Below are positions 18,500 to 27,647 of a stretch of 64,000 nt of DNA, piece after piece (within the stretch, counting starts at the first letter, position 1; every line of letters begins with the position of its first letter). The position numbers and the translations under genes are program-made. The stretch comes from Myxococcaceae bacterium JPH2. Its GTDB lineage: Bacteria; Myxococcota; Myxococcia; Myxococcales; Myxococcaceae. Location: the NCBI GenBank assembly GCA_016458225.1, contig JAEMGR010000003.1, forward strand, positions 496,001-560,000, written 5' to 3'. Under the pieces are notes generated by a model, which saw nothing but the letters and a program-made list of their open reading frames with translations, searched no databases and was not told the origin of the DNA.

Positions 18500-19576
18500 A
18501 TGCGCCCCACCCTCGTCACCGGCCTGTCCTTCGAGCCGCTGCACCTGCCCCTCACCGAGCCCTTCGCCATCGCCACCGGCGCGCAGCACGCGGCGGAGAA
18601 CGTGCTCGTGCGCTTGACCCTCGCGGACGGCACCGTGGGCCTGGGCGAGGCCGCGCCCTTCACCGCCGTGAGCGGCGAGACGCAGGCCAGCACCCTGGCC
18701 GCCCTGGAGTCCGCGCGAGGCGTGCTCGAAGGCAAGGACGCACGGGCCTGGCGCCCGCTGTCCGAGTTCCTGGGCGACGTGCTCGCGCTGGCGCCCGCCG
18801 CGCGCTGTGGCCTGGAGACAGCGCTGCTGGACGCGCTCACCCGTCACCACCGCGTCCCGCTCTATGTCTTCCTGGGCGGCGCGGGCACGACGCTGGACAT
18901 CGACATGACGGTGACGGCCGGGGACGTGGCGCACGCGGTGAACTCCACGCGGGCCATCCTCGCGCGCGGCATCCGCACGCTGAAGGTCAAGGTGGGCGCG
19001 CTCTCTCCCGACGAGGACGCGGCGCGGCTGGTGGCCATCCATCAGGAGGCACCTCGGGCGCGGCTGTTCGCGGACGCCAACGGCGGCTACGACGTGTCCG
19101 AGGCGCTCGCGTTCCTCAAGGGCCTGGAGCGCGCGGGCATCCCGCTGGCCTTGTTCGAGCAGCCCGTGCCCGCGACCGACGTCGCCGGCATGGCGGAGCT
19201 GGCGCGGCGCACCCGCGTGAGCCTGTGCGCGGACGAGTCGGCGCGCTCGGCAAGGGACGTGCTGCGGCTCATCCGCGAGAACGCCTGTCACGCCATCAAC
19301 ATCAAGACGATGAAGTGCGGCGTGGTGGAGGCGATGACCATGTGGAGCCTGGCGCGCGCCGCCGGGCTGGAGCTGATGGTGGGCGGCATGGTGGAGAGCG
19401 TGCTGGCCATGAGCACGTCCGCGCACCTGGCGGCGGGCCTGGGTGGCTTCGCCTACGCGGACCTGGACACACCGCTGTTCATCGCGCGCCATCCGTTCCA
19501 GGGCGGAGGGCGGTACGAGGGCTCCACGTTGAGCCTGGACCCCGACGCGCCCGGCCACGGCGTCTCGCTGGCTTGA
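18500..19576 (+). CDS. Enolase-superfamily dipeptide epimerase (L-Ala-D/L-Glu epimerase-like)
   Basis: 358 residues, starting 11 bases after the membrane protein stop. It has the muconate-lactonising subgroup layout: an N-terminal capping domain (LPLTEPFAIATG ... GLGEAAPF), then a barrel with the KxK acid/base motif in TLKVKVG. Metal ligands follow in LFADANGGYD, ALFEQPV and CADESA, and a second Lys in INIKTMKCG. The MVGGMVES loop near the C terminus matches dipeptide epimerases. The family epimerises the second residue of dipeptides such as L-Ala-D-Glu from recycled peptidoglycan. No signal peptide, so cytoplasmic. The exact substrate is not proven. Confidence 0.82.
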   Translation: MRPTLVTGLSFEPLHLPLTEPFAIATGAQHAAENVLVRLTLADGTVGLGEAAPFTAVSGETQASTLAALESARGVLEGKDARAWRPLSEFLGDVLALAPAARCGLETALLDALTRHHRVPLYVFLGGAGTTLDIDMTVTAGDVAHAVNSTRAILARGIRTLKVKVGALSPDEDAARLVAIHQEAPRARLFADANGGYDVSEALAFLKGLERAGIPLALFEQPVPATDVAGMAELARRTRVSLCADESARSARDVLRLIRENACHAINIKTMKCGVVEAMTMWSLARAAGLELMVGGMVESVLAMSTSAHLAAGLGGFAYADLDTPLFIARHPFQGGGRYEGSTLSLDPDAPGHGVSLA

Positions 19577-19650
19577 GGCGCGGACGACGGAGCATCGGCC
19601 GAGCCGCCGAGTCGGGTGGCAATGCGCGCCCGAGCGGTTAGGGATAGTCC

Positions 19651-20292
19651 GTGCTGGATGCCCTCGCCGCTCCCTTCCGCCTCGCGCTGGTCGCCGAGGA
19701 CCCGCTCGCTCGGGGTGCGCTCAGCCGCGCGCTGAGCGACCAGGGAGGCGACCAGGTGGTCCTCGCGACAGGCACGCAGGCGGAGCTGGAGGCGGCGGGC
19801 GGTGATGCGCCGGACGCGGTGCTCTGGGACACGGGGCTGCGTCCACCGGAGCGCGAGGGACGCGTGGAGGCGCCGGACCTGGGCGCGCCGGTGCTCGCGC
19901 TGGTGACGGACGAGGCCGCGGGCGAAGTGGCGCTGACGGTGGGCGCGCGCGGGCTCCTGTTCCGAGACGCGCCGCCCGCGTCACTCATGGCCGCGCTGCA
20001 CGCGGTGGCCCGAGGGCTGACGGTGTTCGAGCCCGCCCTCGCGGAGCTGCGAGGCACGCCCCGCGCGAGCGCGGCCCCATCCCCGACGAGCGCGGAGTCG
20101 CTCACGCCTCGGGAGCGAGAAGTGTTGGCCCTGCTCGCCGAGGGGTTGTCCAACAAGGCCATCGCTGACCGGCTCGCCATCAGCGAGCACACGGCCAAGT
20201 TCCATGTGAACGCCGTGCTGGCCAAGCTGGGCGTGCAGCGGCGCACGGAGGCCGTGGTGCGCGCGGCGCGACTGGGGCTGGTGACGCTGTGA
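19651..20292 (+). CDS. LuxR/NarL-type response regulator
   Basis: 213 residues from a GTG start. Residues 8-125 look like a receiver but are diverged: the acceptor position is probably the Asp in AVLWDTGL, and the usual Lys is not evident (LLFRDAPP instead), so phosphorylation is uncertain. The C-terminal helix-turn-helix is clear: [25 protein letters not shown], then [20 protein letters not shown]. It stands 46 bases upstream of the MoxR ATPase gene on the same strand and could regulate, or be transcribed with, that operon. Confidence 0.85.
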   Translation: MLDALAAPFRLALVAEDPLARGALSRALSDQGGDQVVLATGTQAELEAAGGDAPDAVLWDTGLRPPEREGRVEAPDLGAPVLALVTDEAAGEVALTVGARGLLFRDAPPASLMAALHAVARGLTVFEPALAELRGTPRASAAPSPTSAESLTPREREVLALLAEGLSNKAIADRLAISEHTAKFHVNAVLAKLGVQRRTEAVVRAARLGLVTL

Positions 20293-20338
20293 GCACGGGC
20301 GCCCCGGGCACGTGCTCGGGTGTTAGGCTCGACCGCGA

Positions 20339-21874
20339 ATGGCGAACCAGGATTGGGTGTCGCGCCTGCTGACCGGGCGTGCGTCGGCGGACAAAGGGCT
20401 CAACGTCCACCTCTCCGAGCGCGATGGCGGCGGCCTGCACGACAAGATGCGGCAGGCGTACTGGTGGATCACCAACAACGCCGTCATCTGCCCCTACTAC
20501 GACATCGAGTTCGGGGGGCGCGCCGCGCTGAAGAACGCCGCGGGTGACGAGGTCCACCTGCCCGAGGACATGAGCTACAGCTCGTTCGTCCTCATCCCGC
20601 TGCTCACGCTCTTCACCTGTCGCCGCGCGATGCTCGTGGGCGGCCCCGGGCGCGGCAAGACGACGTCCGCGGTCCTCATGGCGCTGCTGTCCGGCATGAG
20701 CCGCGACGAGGTGCACCGCGGCATCCAGCGCGGCCATCCGCAGCTGTCCATCGCGGATCTGCTCGGCGCGCCCCTGCCCTCGGACATGCTCAAGGCCGAG
20801 GACATGGCGCAGGTGAAGGTGAGCTGGCGCAAGTGGATTGGCCAGCGCGTGAAAATCATCGACGAGTACAACCGCATCCCCACCAAGACGCAGTCCGCCC
20901 TGCTGTCCCTCATGGCCGAGGGCTACGCGGAGATGATGGACCAGTATGTCTATGCGGGGCGCTCGTCCTGGTTCCTCACCGCCAACGACGACCAGGGCGG
21001 CGGCACGTTCCAGGTCATCGAGGCGCTCAAGGACCGCATCGACGTCGTCGTGCGCGCGGTGCCGTTCAACTCGCACTTCATCGACACGCTGCTCCAGCGC
21101 ATCGAGGCGGACCGCTCCCCCGAGGAGATGCTGCCGCGCGAGATTGTCTTCACGCCCGGAGAGCTGGAGAAAATCTACGCCTCCATCCTCGCGGTGGAGG
21201 TGCCGCCGGACGTGCTGGAGCGCGTGGCCTTCTTCCTGGGGCAGCTCGACTTCTGTCGCATGGCCTCGCCGCGCTTCGAGTTCAAGCACAAGGACACGCT
21301 GAAGCTGGCCGGTCAGACGGTGTCCGCCGTGTGCAACGAGCAGTGCCCGCTCGACAAGAAGGTGCACCTGTGCACGCAGACGGAGAACGGCGTCAGCGTG
21401 CGCGCGTACCAGACCATCCTCCACTTCGCGAAGGCGCTCGCCTTCTTCCGAGGCCACGCCACCGTGGAGCTGGAGGACTTCCGGCAGATTGCCCCCTGGG
21501 TGCTGCACGAGAAGCTGGTGCCCAACGCGCGCAGCCCGTTCTTCGAGGTGAAGGGCCACCGGCCGCTGCTCCAGGACCGCGTGGCGTGGATCCGCCAGAT
21601 GTTCGACATGGCCGGGGCGCAGTTCGACGCGCACCTGCCGCTGCGCCGCAAGGTGGATGCGCTGCGCAAGGACCTGGACAAGGGCTTGGCGGGCGTGGAC
21701 CTGCGCACCACGGAGAAGCGCCTGGCGGCGGTGACGGCGCTGATGAACGAGCTGCTATCGCGCCACGAGCTGTCCGGTCCCATCTACGAGGACCTCATCC
21801 ACCTCAAGTCCATGTACAGCCGCTATCGCAACTACGCGACGTGGCTGAAAGAGAGCCCGGGCGGGACGCCATGA
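20339..21874 (+). CDS. MoxR-type AAA+ ATPase
   Basis: 511 residues. Walker A is GGPGRGKTT (101-109) and Walker B is VKIIDEYNR (171-179), followed by TKTQSALLSLMAEG and a sensor-1 Asn in SSWFLTANDDQ. This is the MoxR order. The C-terminal half has Cys residues (NEQCPLDKKVHLC) and an AAA lid, then a helical tail of about 100 residues. MoxR ATPases usually work with VWA-domain proteins to remodel or insert cofactors into target proteins. Here the partner VWA protein is two genes downstream. The stop overlaps the next start by ATGA. First gene of the operon. Confidence 0.85.
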   Translation: MANQDWVSRLLTGRASADKGLNVHLSERDGGGLHDKMRQAYWWITNNAVICPYYDIEFGGRAALKNAAGDEVHLPEDMSYSSFVLIPLLTLFTCRRAMLVGGPGRGKTTSAVLMALLSGMSRDEVHRGIQRGHPQLSIADLLGAPLPSDMLKAEDMAQVKVSWRKWIGQRVKIIDEYNRIPTKTQSALLSLMAEGYAEMMDQYVYAGRSSWFLTANDDQGGGTFQVIEALKDRIDVVVRAVPFNSHFIDTLLQRIEADRSPEEMLPREIVFTPGELEKIYASILAVEVPPDVLERVAFFLGQLDFCRMASPRFEFKHKDTLKLAGQTVSAVCNEQCPLDKKVHLCTQTENGVSVRAYQTILHFAKALAFFRGHATVELEDFRQIAPWVLHEKLVPNARSPFFEVKGHRPLLQDRVAWIRQMFDMAGAQFDAHLPLRRKVDALRKDLDKGLAGVDLRTTEKRLAAVTALMNELLSRHELSGPIYEDLIHLKSMYSRYRNYATWLKESPGGTP

Positions 21875-22698
21875 GCGACTTCGTGCGCGAGCTGGAGGAG
21901 AACGCGCGGGCCCGCTTCGTGCGGTGGCATCCGGCGCTGTGGAGCGAGCTATTGCAGGGCCCCGCTCAGGCACTGGGGCAAGCCCTGGTTGCGGCCGGCG
22001 TCGGCGAGGACGAGGCCGGGCACCTGATGCGGAGCTATCTCCAGCTCGGCGCCGAGGGCATCGGGCTGGGCTATCTGTACCCCGCGTCCTCGGGGCGGCT
22101 GAACGTCTTCACGCTGGCGTGGTCCACCCTGGTGCCTCGACTACTGGCCGCGGTGCCCTCTGCCCGGCGCGCGGACACGCTCGCGCAGCTGTGGAACCTG
22201 GGCGAGAACCTGGAGGCCGCGCCACCGTGGGTGCAGCGCGTGTTCTGCCGCGTCTGCCGAGACCTGCCGTCGCTCGATGACATCGAGGCGCGGTTGCGCC
22301 ACGTGGCCGCGTCCGTCCTGGAGGCCCCGGGCACGCCGCTGCGGCAGTCCGTCCAGGCGCATTGGGTGGACCTGTCTCGCGAGGACGCGCGCTTCCTCCC
22401 CGGCGCGATGCACTTCCTGGCCCCCACCGTGGTCTGCGTTCACGACCGCCACCGACTGGCCGCGGCCGGCCGAGACGCCGCGACGCAAGGCGTGTGGCTG
22501 ACGGAGACGCCGCTCCCGCTGGGCGCCATGGGCTGCAAGGAAGTACCGCCCTCGACGTGTGAGCCCACCGCCGCGCTGGTGAGCCTGGAGCAGCGTGACG
22601 CCCGGGCCGGGGAGTGGTTCGCCACGGGAGCCAATGGCTGGCGCACCGTGGCGACGATGCAGACATCGCAGTGGCTGGCGGTGCTCATCCCGGCATGA
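21871..22698 (+). CDS. Unrecognised MoxR-operon protein
   Basis: 275 residues; start and stop overlap both neighbours by four bases (ATGA), so it belongs to the MoxR unit. N-terminal helices (FVRELEENARARFVRWHPALW) are followed by a helical middle with two Cys (RVFCRVCRDLPSLDDIEARL). A more strand-rich C-terminal half contains HFLAPTVVCVHDRHRLA, CKEVPPSTCEPTA and a final WRTVATMQTSQWLAVLIP. No signal peptide or membrane segment. Position between ATPase and VWA protein suggests an adaptor or substrate-recognition role, which is inference only. Confidence 0.7.
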   Translation: MSDFVRELEENARARFVRWHPALWSELLQGPAQALGQALVAAGVGEDEAGHLMRSYLQLGAEGIGLGYLYPASSGRLNVFTLAWSTLVPRLLAAVPSARRADTLAQLWNLGENLEAAPPWVQRVFCRVCRDLPSLDDIEARLRHVAASVLEAPGTPLRQSVQAHWVDLSREDARFLPGAMHFLAPTVVCVHDRHRLAAAGRDAATQGVWLTETPLPLGAMGCKEVPPSTCEPTAALVSLEQRDARAGEWFATGANGWRTVATMQTSQWLAVLIPA

Positions 22699-24356
22699 GC
22701 GGGAGCGCCTTCACACCCGAGGAGGTGGAGCGCTGCTGGCGCGAGGCGCTGGCGCTCTGGGACATGCACGTCCAGCTCAGTCCTCCCGCGCCTCACCTGC
22801 CCTTCCTCCCCGCGGAGCGAGGCCTGAGCGAGCCGCTCGCGTACATCGACCTGGTGAAGCGTCAGGTGTTCGTGAACTTCGAGCTGCTCGCCACGATGGG
22901 CGCGCGAGACAGCTTGACGGCAGTGCTGGCGCACGAGATTGGCCACCACGTGCGCTTCCCTCACACGCTGGGCTGGGACGCGGAGCTGCGCGTGGTGGAG
23001 CAGCGCTTGATGCCCGGCCTGAAGCAATCGCTCACCAACCTCTACTTCGACCTCCAGGTGAACGAGTACGTGGGGCGCACGCACGCCCCCGCGCTCTGCG
23101 CCGTGTACCAGGGCTTCCTGCGCCGCCCCGGCTCCGCCCCGCCGTCCCCGCTGTTCTGCTTCTACCTCGCCCTCTACGAGGAGCTGTGGGGCCTGCCGCC
23201 GGGACACCTGGTGCCTCGCGAGCAATTGGAGCCGATGGAGGCGGCCTATCCCGGCACGCGCGCGGAGGCCCGCGTGTTCGCGCAGACGTTCTATTCGCTG
23301 GCGGATCCACGCGAGCAATTCCTCTACTTCTGCGCCACCTTCATCCGCTACCTCGACTCGCTGGATGACGAGGACCCCACGCTTCCGCTGGGCGGGGACA
23401 TCCCCTTGCCGGACGAGGCGGACCTGGACGCGGCGGTGCAGTCGGGCGGCAGATGGGATGACGCACTGGCCGAGGCCAAGGCGCGAGGCTGGCTGACCGA
23501 GTCACACGACACGCGTGACGCGGATCCACTCACCACCATCTCCCGCGCCACGAACCACCTGCCCGGCAAGGGACAAGCAGAGGTGCGCCGCGCGCTGGTC
23601 GGTCGTTACTACCGCCGCCTCGTGGACGCGCACGTGCTGCGGCTGCCCAGCGCCCCGACGAATCCCGAGCCGAGCCTGCGCACCACGCCCACCGAATGGG
23701 AATACGGCGACGACCCGAGCACCATCGATTGGACGCTGACGGTGCTCTCGCGGGGGCCGCTCGCGGCGGTCTCGCCATTGCGCCGCGAGCTGGAGGTGGA
23801 CGTGCCGCCCGCCTCGGAGCCCGGCATCCCGGCCGTGGAGCTGTACCTGGACACCAGCGGCTCCATGCCCAATCCCCAGACGCAGCTCAACGCGATGACG
23901 CTGGCGGCGCAGGTGCTGTCCGCCTCCGCGCTGCGCAAGCAGGGCCGGGTTCGGGCCGTGGTGTATTCGGACGGACCGCCCCTGGAGTCCGGCTGGATGT
24001 ACAGCGAGGACACCGCCCGCGAGTTCCTCTTGCAGTTCATCGGTGGGGGCACGCGCTTCCCCATCGAGCGCCTCACGGAGTCCGCGCAACAGACGCCCGA
24101 TGTGCTGCGCGTGCTCATCTCGGACAGCGACTTCCTGTCGAACATGTCGGACCCCGCCGCGCTGAAGCGGCTCGTGGAGGCGACGCGACGCTCGCGGCTG
24201 CTCGTCGCCTTCCTCGCCCTGCCGGACGAGCACGCCGCGCGCAAGCTGTTGGCCCCAGCGCTGGCGGACCGGCGCTTCCGCCTGGTGACGGTGGCGTGGA
24301 TGTCCGACTTCGGACCCATGGCCGCGGCGCTCTCTCGGGCGCTGTTGGAGACCTGA
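22695..24356 (+). CDS. HExxH metallopeptidase-like protein with C-terminal VWA domain (DUF2201 type)
   Basis: 553 residues. The N-terminal part has a zinc-protease signature, LAHEIGHHVRFPH (HEIGHH at 80-85), followed by a helical domain. The C-terminal part is a VWA-like domain with an intact metal-ion-dependent adhesion site (LDTSGSM, 385-391), VVYSDG, a Thr in GGGTRFPIE and VLISDSDF. This arrangement resembles the VWA-like DUF2201 family with its putative metallopeptidase N domain. Together with the MoxR ATPase it probably forms an ATPase/VWA pair. Whether it cleaves protein is unknown. Translation is coupled to both neighbours. Confidence 0.8.
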   Translation: MSGSAFTPEEVERCWREALALWDMHVQLSPPAPHLPFLPAERGLSEPLAYIDLVKRQVFVNFELLATMGARDSLTAVLAHEIGHHVRFPHTLGWDAELRVVEQRLMPGLKQSLTNLYFDLQVNEYVGRTHAPALCAVYQGFLRRPGSAPPSPLFCFYLALYEELWGLPPGHLVPREQLEPMEAAYPGTRAEARVFAQTFYSLADPREQFLYFCATFIRYLDSLDDEDPTLPLGGDIPLPDEADLDAAVQSGGRWDDALAEAKARGWLTESHDTRDADPLTTISRATNHLPGKGQAEVRRALVGRYYRRLVDAHVLRLPSAPTNPEPSLRTTPTEWEYGDDPSTIDWTLTVLSRGPLAAVSPLRRELEVDVPPASEPGIPAVELYLDTSGSMPNPQTQLNAMTLAAQVLSASALRKQGRVRAVVYSDGPPLESGWMYSEDTAREFLLQFIGGGTRFPIERLTESAQQTPDVLRVLISDSDFLSNMSDPAALKRLVEATRRSRLLVAFLALPDEHAARKLLAPALADRRFRLVTVAWMSDFGPMAAALSRALLET

Positions 24357-24919
24357 TGGCCTTCTCGATTCCTCGACTTCGTGAGCAGCTCGCCGCGGCG
24401 CCCCTCGCGTCCCCCTATCCGCACGAGCTGGCGCTGGCCGTCATCTGCGACGTGTTCCGAGCCGCGAACCAGCGGCCTCCCCGGCGCGAAGCCTTCGTCC
24501 AGTTCGAGCGGCATCACGGTCATCCCCTCTGGCGCGAGCAGGTGGGCATGTTGGCCCACGTGCTGGCCTCCACGGCGCTGCGCGAGGAGACGGTGAAGGC
24601 GCTCGACGCGACGCGCGCGCCCATGGCGCGCCTGGAGCAGTTCTTCGAGGAGATCCAACCCCTCACCGCGGAGATGGTGCGCGCGAACGCCTTCCGCCAG
24701 GAGGAGTTCCTCCGCGTGTGGATCCGCGGGATGGGTGGCGAGATTGAGCACGAGACTCCGGCGACGTCGAAGCAGCGCCTGGAGCAACTCGATTACCGCA
24801 AGGCCTTGGCGGACTTCCGCGCGGCCGAGTCCGCCCGAAAGAAAGAAGCCGAGCGCCGCGAGCAGCTCATTCAAGAAGCCGCGAGGCGCGAAGCCGAAGC
24901 GCGCGGCTGGCGCGAGTAA
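24356..24919 (+). CDS. Small coiled-coil protein of the MoxR operon
   Basis: 187 residues; the ATG shares one base with the upstream stop (TGATG). The N-terminal half is helical (PHELALAVICDVFRAANQ, WREQVGMLAHVLASTALREE). The last 50 residues are a charged coiled coil (ALADFRAAESARKKEAERRE and onward). No Cys-rich or catalytic motif and no signal peptide. It is likely a structural or regulatory subunit of the MoxR/VWA complex. No family recognised. Confidence 0.7.
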   Translation: MAFSIPRLREQLAAAPLASPYPHELALAVICDVFRAANQRPPRREAFVQFERHHGHPLWREQVGMLAHVLASTALREETVKALDATRAPMARLEQFFEEIQPLTAEMVRANAFRQEEFLRVWIRGMGGEIEHETPATSKQRLEQLDYRKALADFRAAESARKKEAERREQLIQEAARREAEARGWRE

Positions 24920-24931
24920 GGCAAGGCGCGC

Positions 24932-26257
24932 GTGTCCACGCACTCCGTCCTCGCGCCGAACCTGGGCGTCGCGCCTCGGGCGAGGATCCGCCGCGACACC
25001 GCGACGCAGCGCCCGCACATCCCCTGGGCCGAGGCCGTCGCCCAGGAACTGTCCGCGCTCGCCTCGCTCTCGGATGAGGCCCAGGCCCGCGCGCGCGTGG
25101 AGGCTCGACTCGACGGACTGCGACGCGCCCTGCACGACTCGCCCTTTCATGCGCGGCGGCTGCGCGACTTGGGGCTGCATCCCGGCGACCTGCGCGGACT
25201 GGACGACCTGAAGCACTTCCCCGTCCTGGAGCGCGCGACGCTCGCGGAGCACTGGGACGCCATTCCAACCTTGCCCACCGAGTCCTCGGAGTGCGTGGTG
25301 GTGCGCAGCTCCGGCACCACGGGCGACCCGGTGAACGTCGTGCGCGACCGACGCGACTGCCTGCTCATGTGGGCCGTGCTGCGCTTTCTGCTCGCGCGCG
25401 CGGGTGCCCGGCTGTCACCGCGCCCCCGCGTGGTGCTGCTGGACGCGCTGCCCGGTGGGCTGGAGTACTCGGTGCGACTGCCCATCCTGGAGAACGGAGC
25501 CTTGCACCGCGTCTCCGTGCTGCGCGCCGACGCGGCCGAGCGCCTGCGCCGCGTGCGTCCCTCCGTGGTGTTCTCCGACCCCGAGGGACTGCGCTGGTGG
25601 ATTGCCCAGCCAGCGCTGCCTCGGCCCGCGCTCATGCTGACGTCCGCGCAGCATCTGCCCGCCGCGCTGCGGGACACCCTCACGCGCGACCTCGGCGTGC
25701 CCGTGCTCAACTACTACGCCACCACTGAGACCGGGCCGCTCGCGTGGGAGTGTCTGCACACGCCTGGGCACTTCCATGTCTTCGCGCCCGATGTCTGGTT
25801 GGAGCCGGACTCGGACGACGTGGTGGTGACGCGCCTGCGGCCCAGCGTGTTGCCGCTGTTGCGCTATCGGCCGGGAGACCGCGGCACGGCGCGACGGGAT
25901 GCGTGCGCGTGCGGCTTCCACGGCTGGACGCTGACGGGCTTCGGCGGACGGGGCGCGTGCCGCTTCCTCGCGCCCACGGGCCGCTCGGTGGATGCGTGGG
26001 CCGTGGCCTGGGTGTTCAAGCACCACGCGCTGCGGGCGTTCCGCCTCACGCAGGAAGACTCCGAGGGATTCCTGTTGGAGCTGGCCGGGGCCTCGGCGCA
26101 AGAGGCCCGCGCTTTGACGGAGCGACTCGTCGCGGCGCTGCGGAACCTGGGCTGGACCTCACCGCGCGTGGCCGTGCACGCCGTGGACGCTGCGGCGTGG
26201 AGCACGCCCGCCAAGCCGCAGCCGTTCCGGTGCCTCGTGCCCGCTCAGGGGCACTGA
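24932..26257 (+). CDS. PaaK-like adenylate-forming enzyme
   Basis: 441 residues from GTG, 12 bases after the coiled-coil gene, so probably the last gene of the MoxR operon. It has the phenylacetate-CoA ligase/CapK layout: VVVRSSGTTGDPVNVV phosphate loop (near residue 123), LMLTSAQHLPAALRD, NYYATTETGPLAWEC (the A5-like YxxTE signature), RYRPGDRG (the A7-like RTGD equivalent) and a Cys-containing ACACGFHGW. The substrate and acceptor are unknown; CoA ligation, carrier loading or carboxylate activation are all possible. Its 3' end overlaps the convergent lipoprotein gene by 13 bases. Confidence 0.78.
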   Translation: MSTHSVLAPNLGVAPRARIRRDTATQRPHIPWAEAVAQELSALASLSDEAQARARVEARLDGLRRALHDSPFHARRLRDLGLHPGDLRGLDDLKHFPVLERATLAEHWDAIPTLPTESSECVVVRSSGTTGDPVNVVRDRRDCLLMWAVLRFLLARAGARLSPRPRVVLLDALPGGLEYSVRLPILENGALHRVSVLRADAAERLRRVRPSVVFSDPEGLRWWIAQPALPRPALMLTSAQHLPAALRDTLTRDLGVPVLNYYATTETGPLAWECLHTPGHFHVFAPDVWLEPDSDDVVVTRLRPSVLPLLRYRPGDRGTARRDACACGFHGWTLTGFGGRGACRFLAPTGRSVDAWAVAWVFKHHALRAFRLTQEDSEGFLLELAGASAQEARALTERLVAALRNLGWTSPRVAVHAVDAAAWSTPAKPQPFRCLVPAQGH

Positions 26258-27492
26258 CGCGAATACTGGAGCGGGAGGTCTCGCGTCCCGTCCCGGTCGA
26301 CGAGCACCACCTTGACCCAGACAATGTGCGCGCGTCCCTGGTTGTCCACCGCGAGCAGCCGCTCACTCGACAGGTTGACCGAGTAGGGCTTCATCCGGGG
26401 CGTCACCTGCATCTCGCGCCACGTCCCCTGGGCGTTGGTCATGTACAGGACGAACGTGCCCTGGCTGTCCGCGCCCACCAGGTGCGCCATGCCGAGCCGA
26501 TCCACCGCGAGCGTCGTCTGCGCGTCCGCGCCCGTGCGGATGCGCGACAGTGACCACGCGCCGTTCCGCCGCGCGCCGTACCAGAGGTCGCCGTCCGAGA
26601 ACGTCACGTGGGGCACGCCCATGACATCCAGGTCCAGTGACTGCCCATAGCCATAGGCGCGGATCTCCTCATCCACCCACGCGCCCGAAGCATTGGTCAG
26701 GTAGTGCAGCCGCGAGTCCTCCAGCGTGCTGTAGACCACGTGGCTGTTGCCCAAGCCGTCCACCCGCAGCACCGCGCCTCGCAAATCGGTGGCGACCCCC
26801 AGGTCCGTGGCGGTCCACACGCCGAGCCGGTCGTTCGCGTAGAACAGCTCACCGCCCTGCGCGCTGCTGACGTAGAGGACGTGCGTGACCCCCTGCGCAT
26901 CCAGGTCGAACGCCATCGCGGTGCCCGTGCCCACGAGGCTGCGCCGCCACTTCCCGCCGGCATAGCTGCCCGCGTACACCAGCGACGGCGCGGTCAGGTC
27001 CGTGTCCTCCGCGCGCGCGTCGTAGAGCAGGTGCAACGCATTGGCGGCATCCACCTTCAGCCCCGCCAGGTGCGGCGTGCCACGAAAGCCCGGCTCCTCC
27101 ACCCACGGGTCCGACGACACGTTGCCCGTCCGGATGCCGCCGGGGCGCGAGTACGCATACAGCCCTTCGTCCCCGGCCCCGAGCGTGAAGCCCGCGGAGA
27201 TGATGCCTCGCGCCAGCTCCATGCTCTGCCACCCGTTGATGCACGCACCCCAGCTCGACAGGGTCTGCGACCGGCGCTCCAGGCCCGGCGGCACCGGCGC
27301 CGCCCAGCCCCCATCCAGCGTGTCGCCCTCCGGGTTGTGCGGGGAGCCACCGCCATTGGGCGGGTACTTCGCGGTCGGCACGTCCAGCGGCTTCACGACG
27401 ATGGGGTCGCACGCCACCACCCCCGCGGCGGCGGCAAGCAACGCGAGACACAGGCGGGGAACCGACAGTCCCACGGGGTAGCTCCCAGGCAT
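26245..27492 (-). CDS. Lipoprotein with beta-propeller-like repeats
   Basis: 415 residues from ATG 27492; the frame is open 26 codons upstream, but this start places a lipoprotein signal correctly ([11 protein letters not shown]). Repeated strands with the pattern [A/L]xxVDxxGxxHxxY recur ([88 protein letters not shown]). These suggest a six- or seven-bladed propeller, as in NHL/BNR-type lipoproteins. Envelope-anchored; ligand unknown. It overlaps the convergent adenylating enzyme gene by 13 bases. Confidence 0.75.
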   Translation of the reverse strand: MPGSYPVGLSVPRLCLALLAAAAGVVACDPIVVKPLDVPTAKYPPNGGGSPHNPEGDTLDGGWAAPVPPGLERRSQTLSSWGACINGWQSMELARGIISAGFTLGAGDEGLYAYSRPGGIRTGNVSSDPWVEEPGFRGTPHLAGLKVDAANALHLLYDARAEDTDLTAPSLVYAGSYAGGKWRRSLVGTGTAMAFDLDAQGVTHVLYVSSAQGGELFYANDRLGVWTATDLGVATDLRGAVLRVDGLGNSHVVYSTLEDSRLHYLTNASGAWVDEEIRAYGYGQSLDLDVMGVPHVTFSDGDLWYGARRNGAWSLSRIRTGADAQTTLAVDRLGMAHLVGADSQGTFVLYMTNAQGTWREMQVTPRMKPYSVNLSSERLLAVDNQGRAHIVWVKVVLVDRDGTRDLPLQYSRQCP

Positions 27493-27647
27493 GCGGCGCG
27501 GGCCGCGCACCGGCCCGTGTCGGGACAATACGGAAGAATCCTCCCGAGCAGGAGATGCCCCCCGCGACAACCGGGCTTCCCGCCCGTCTCCGGGGCTCCC
27601 GCAGAACGCACCGTGAAGAACCCGAGGACTCGGAGGAACACCCGCAC

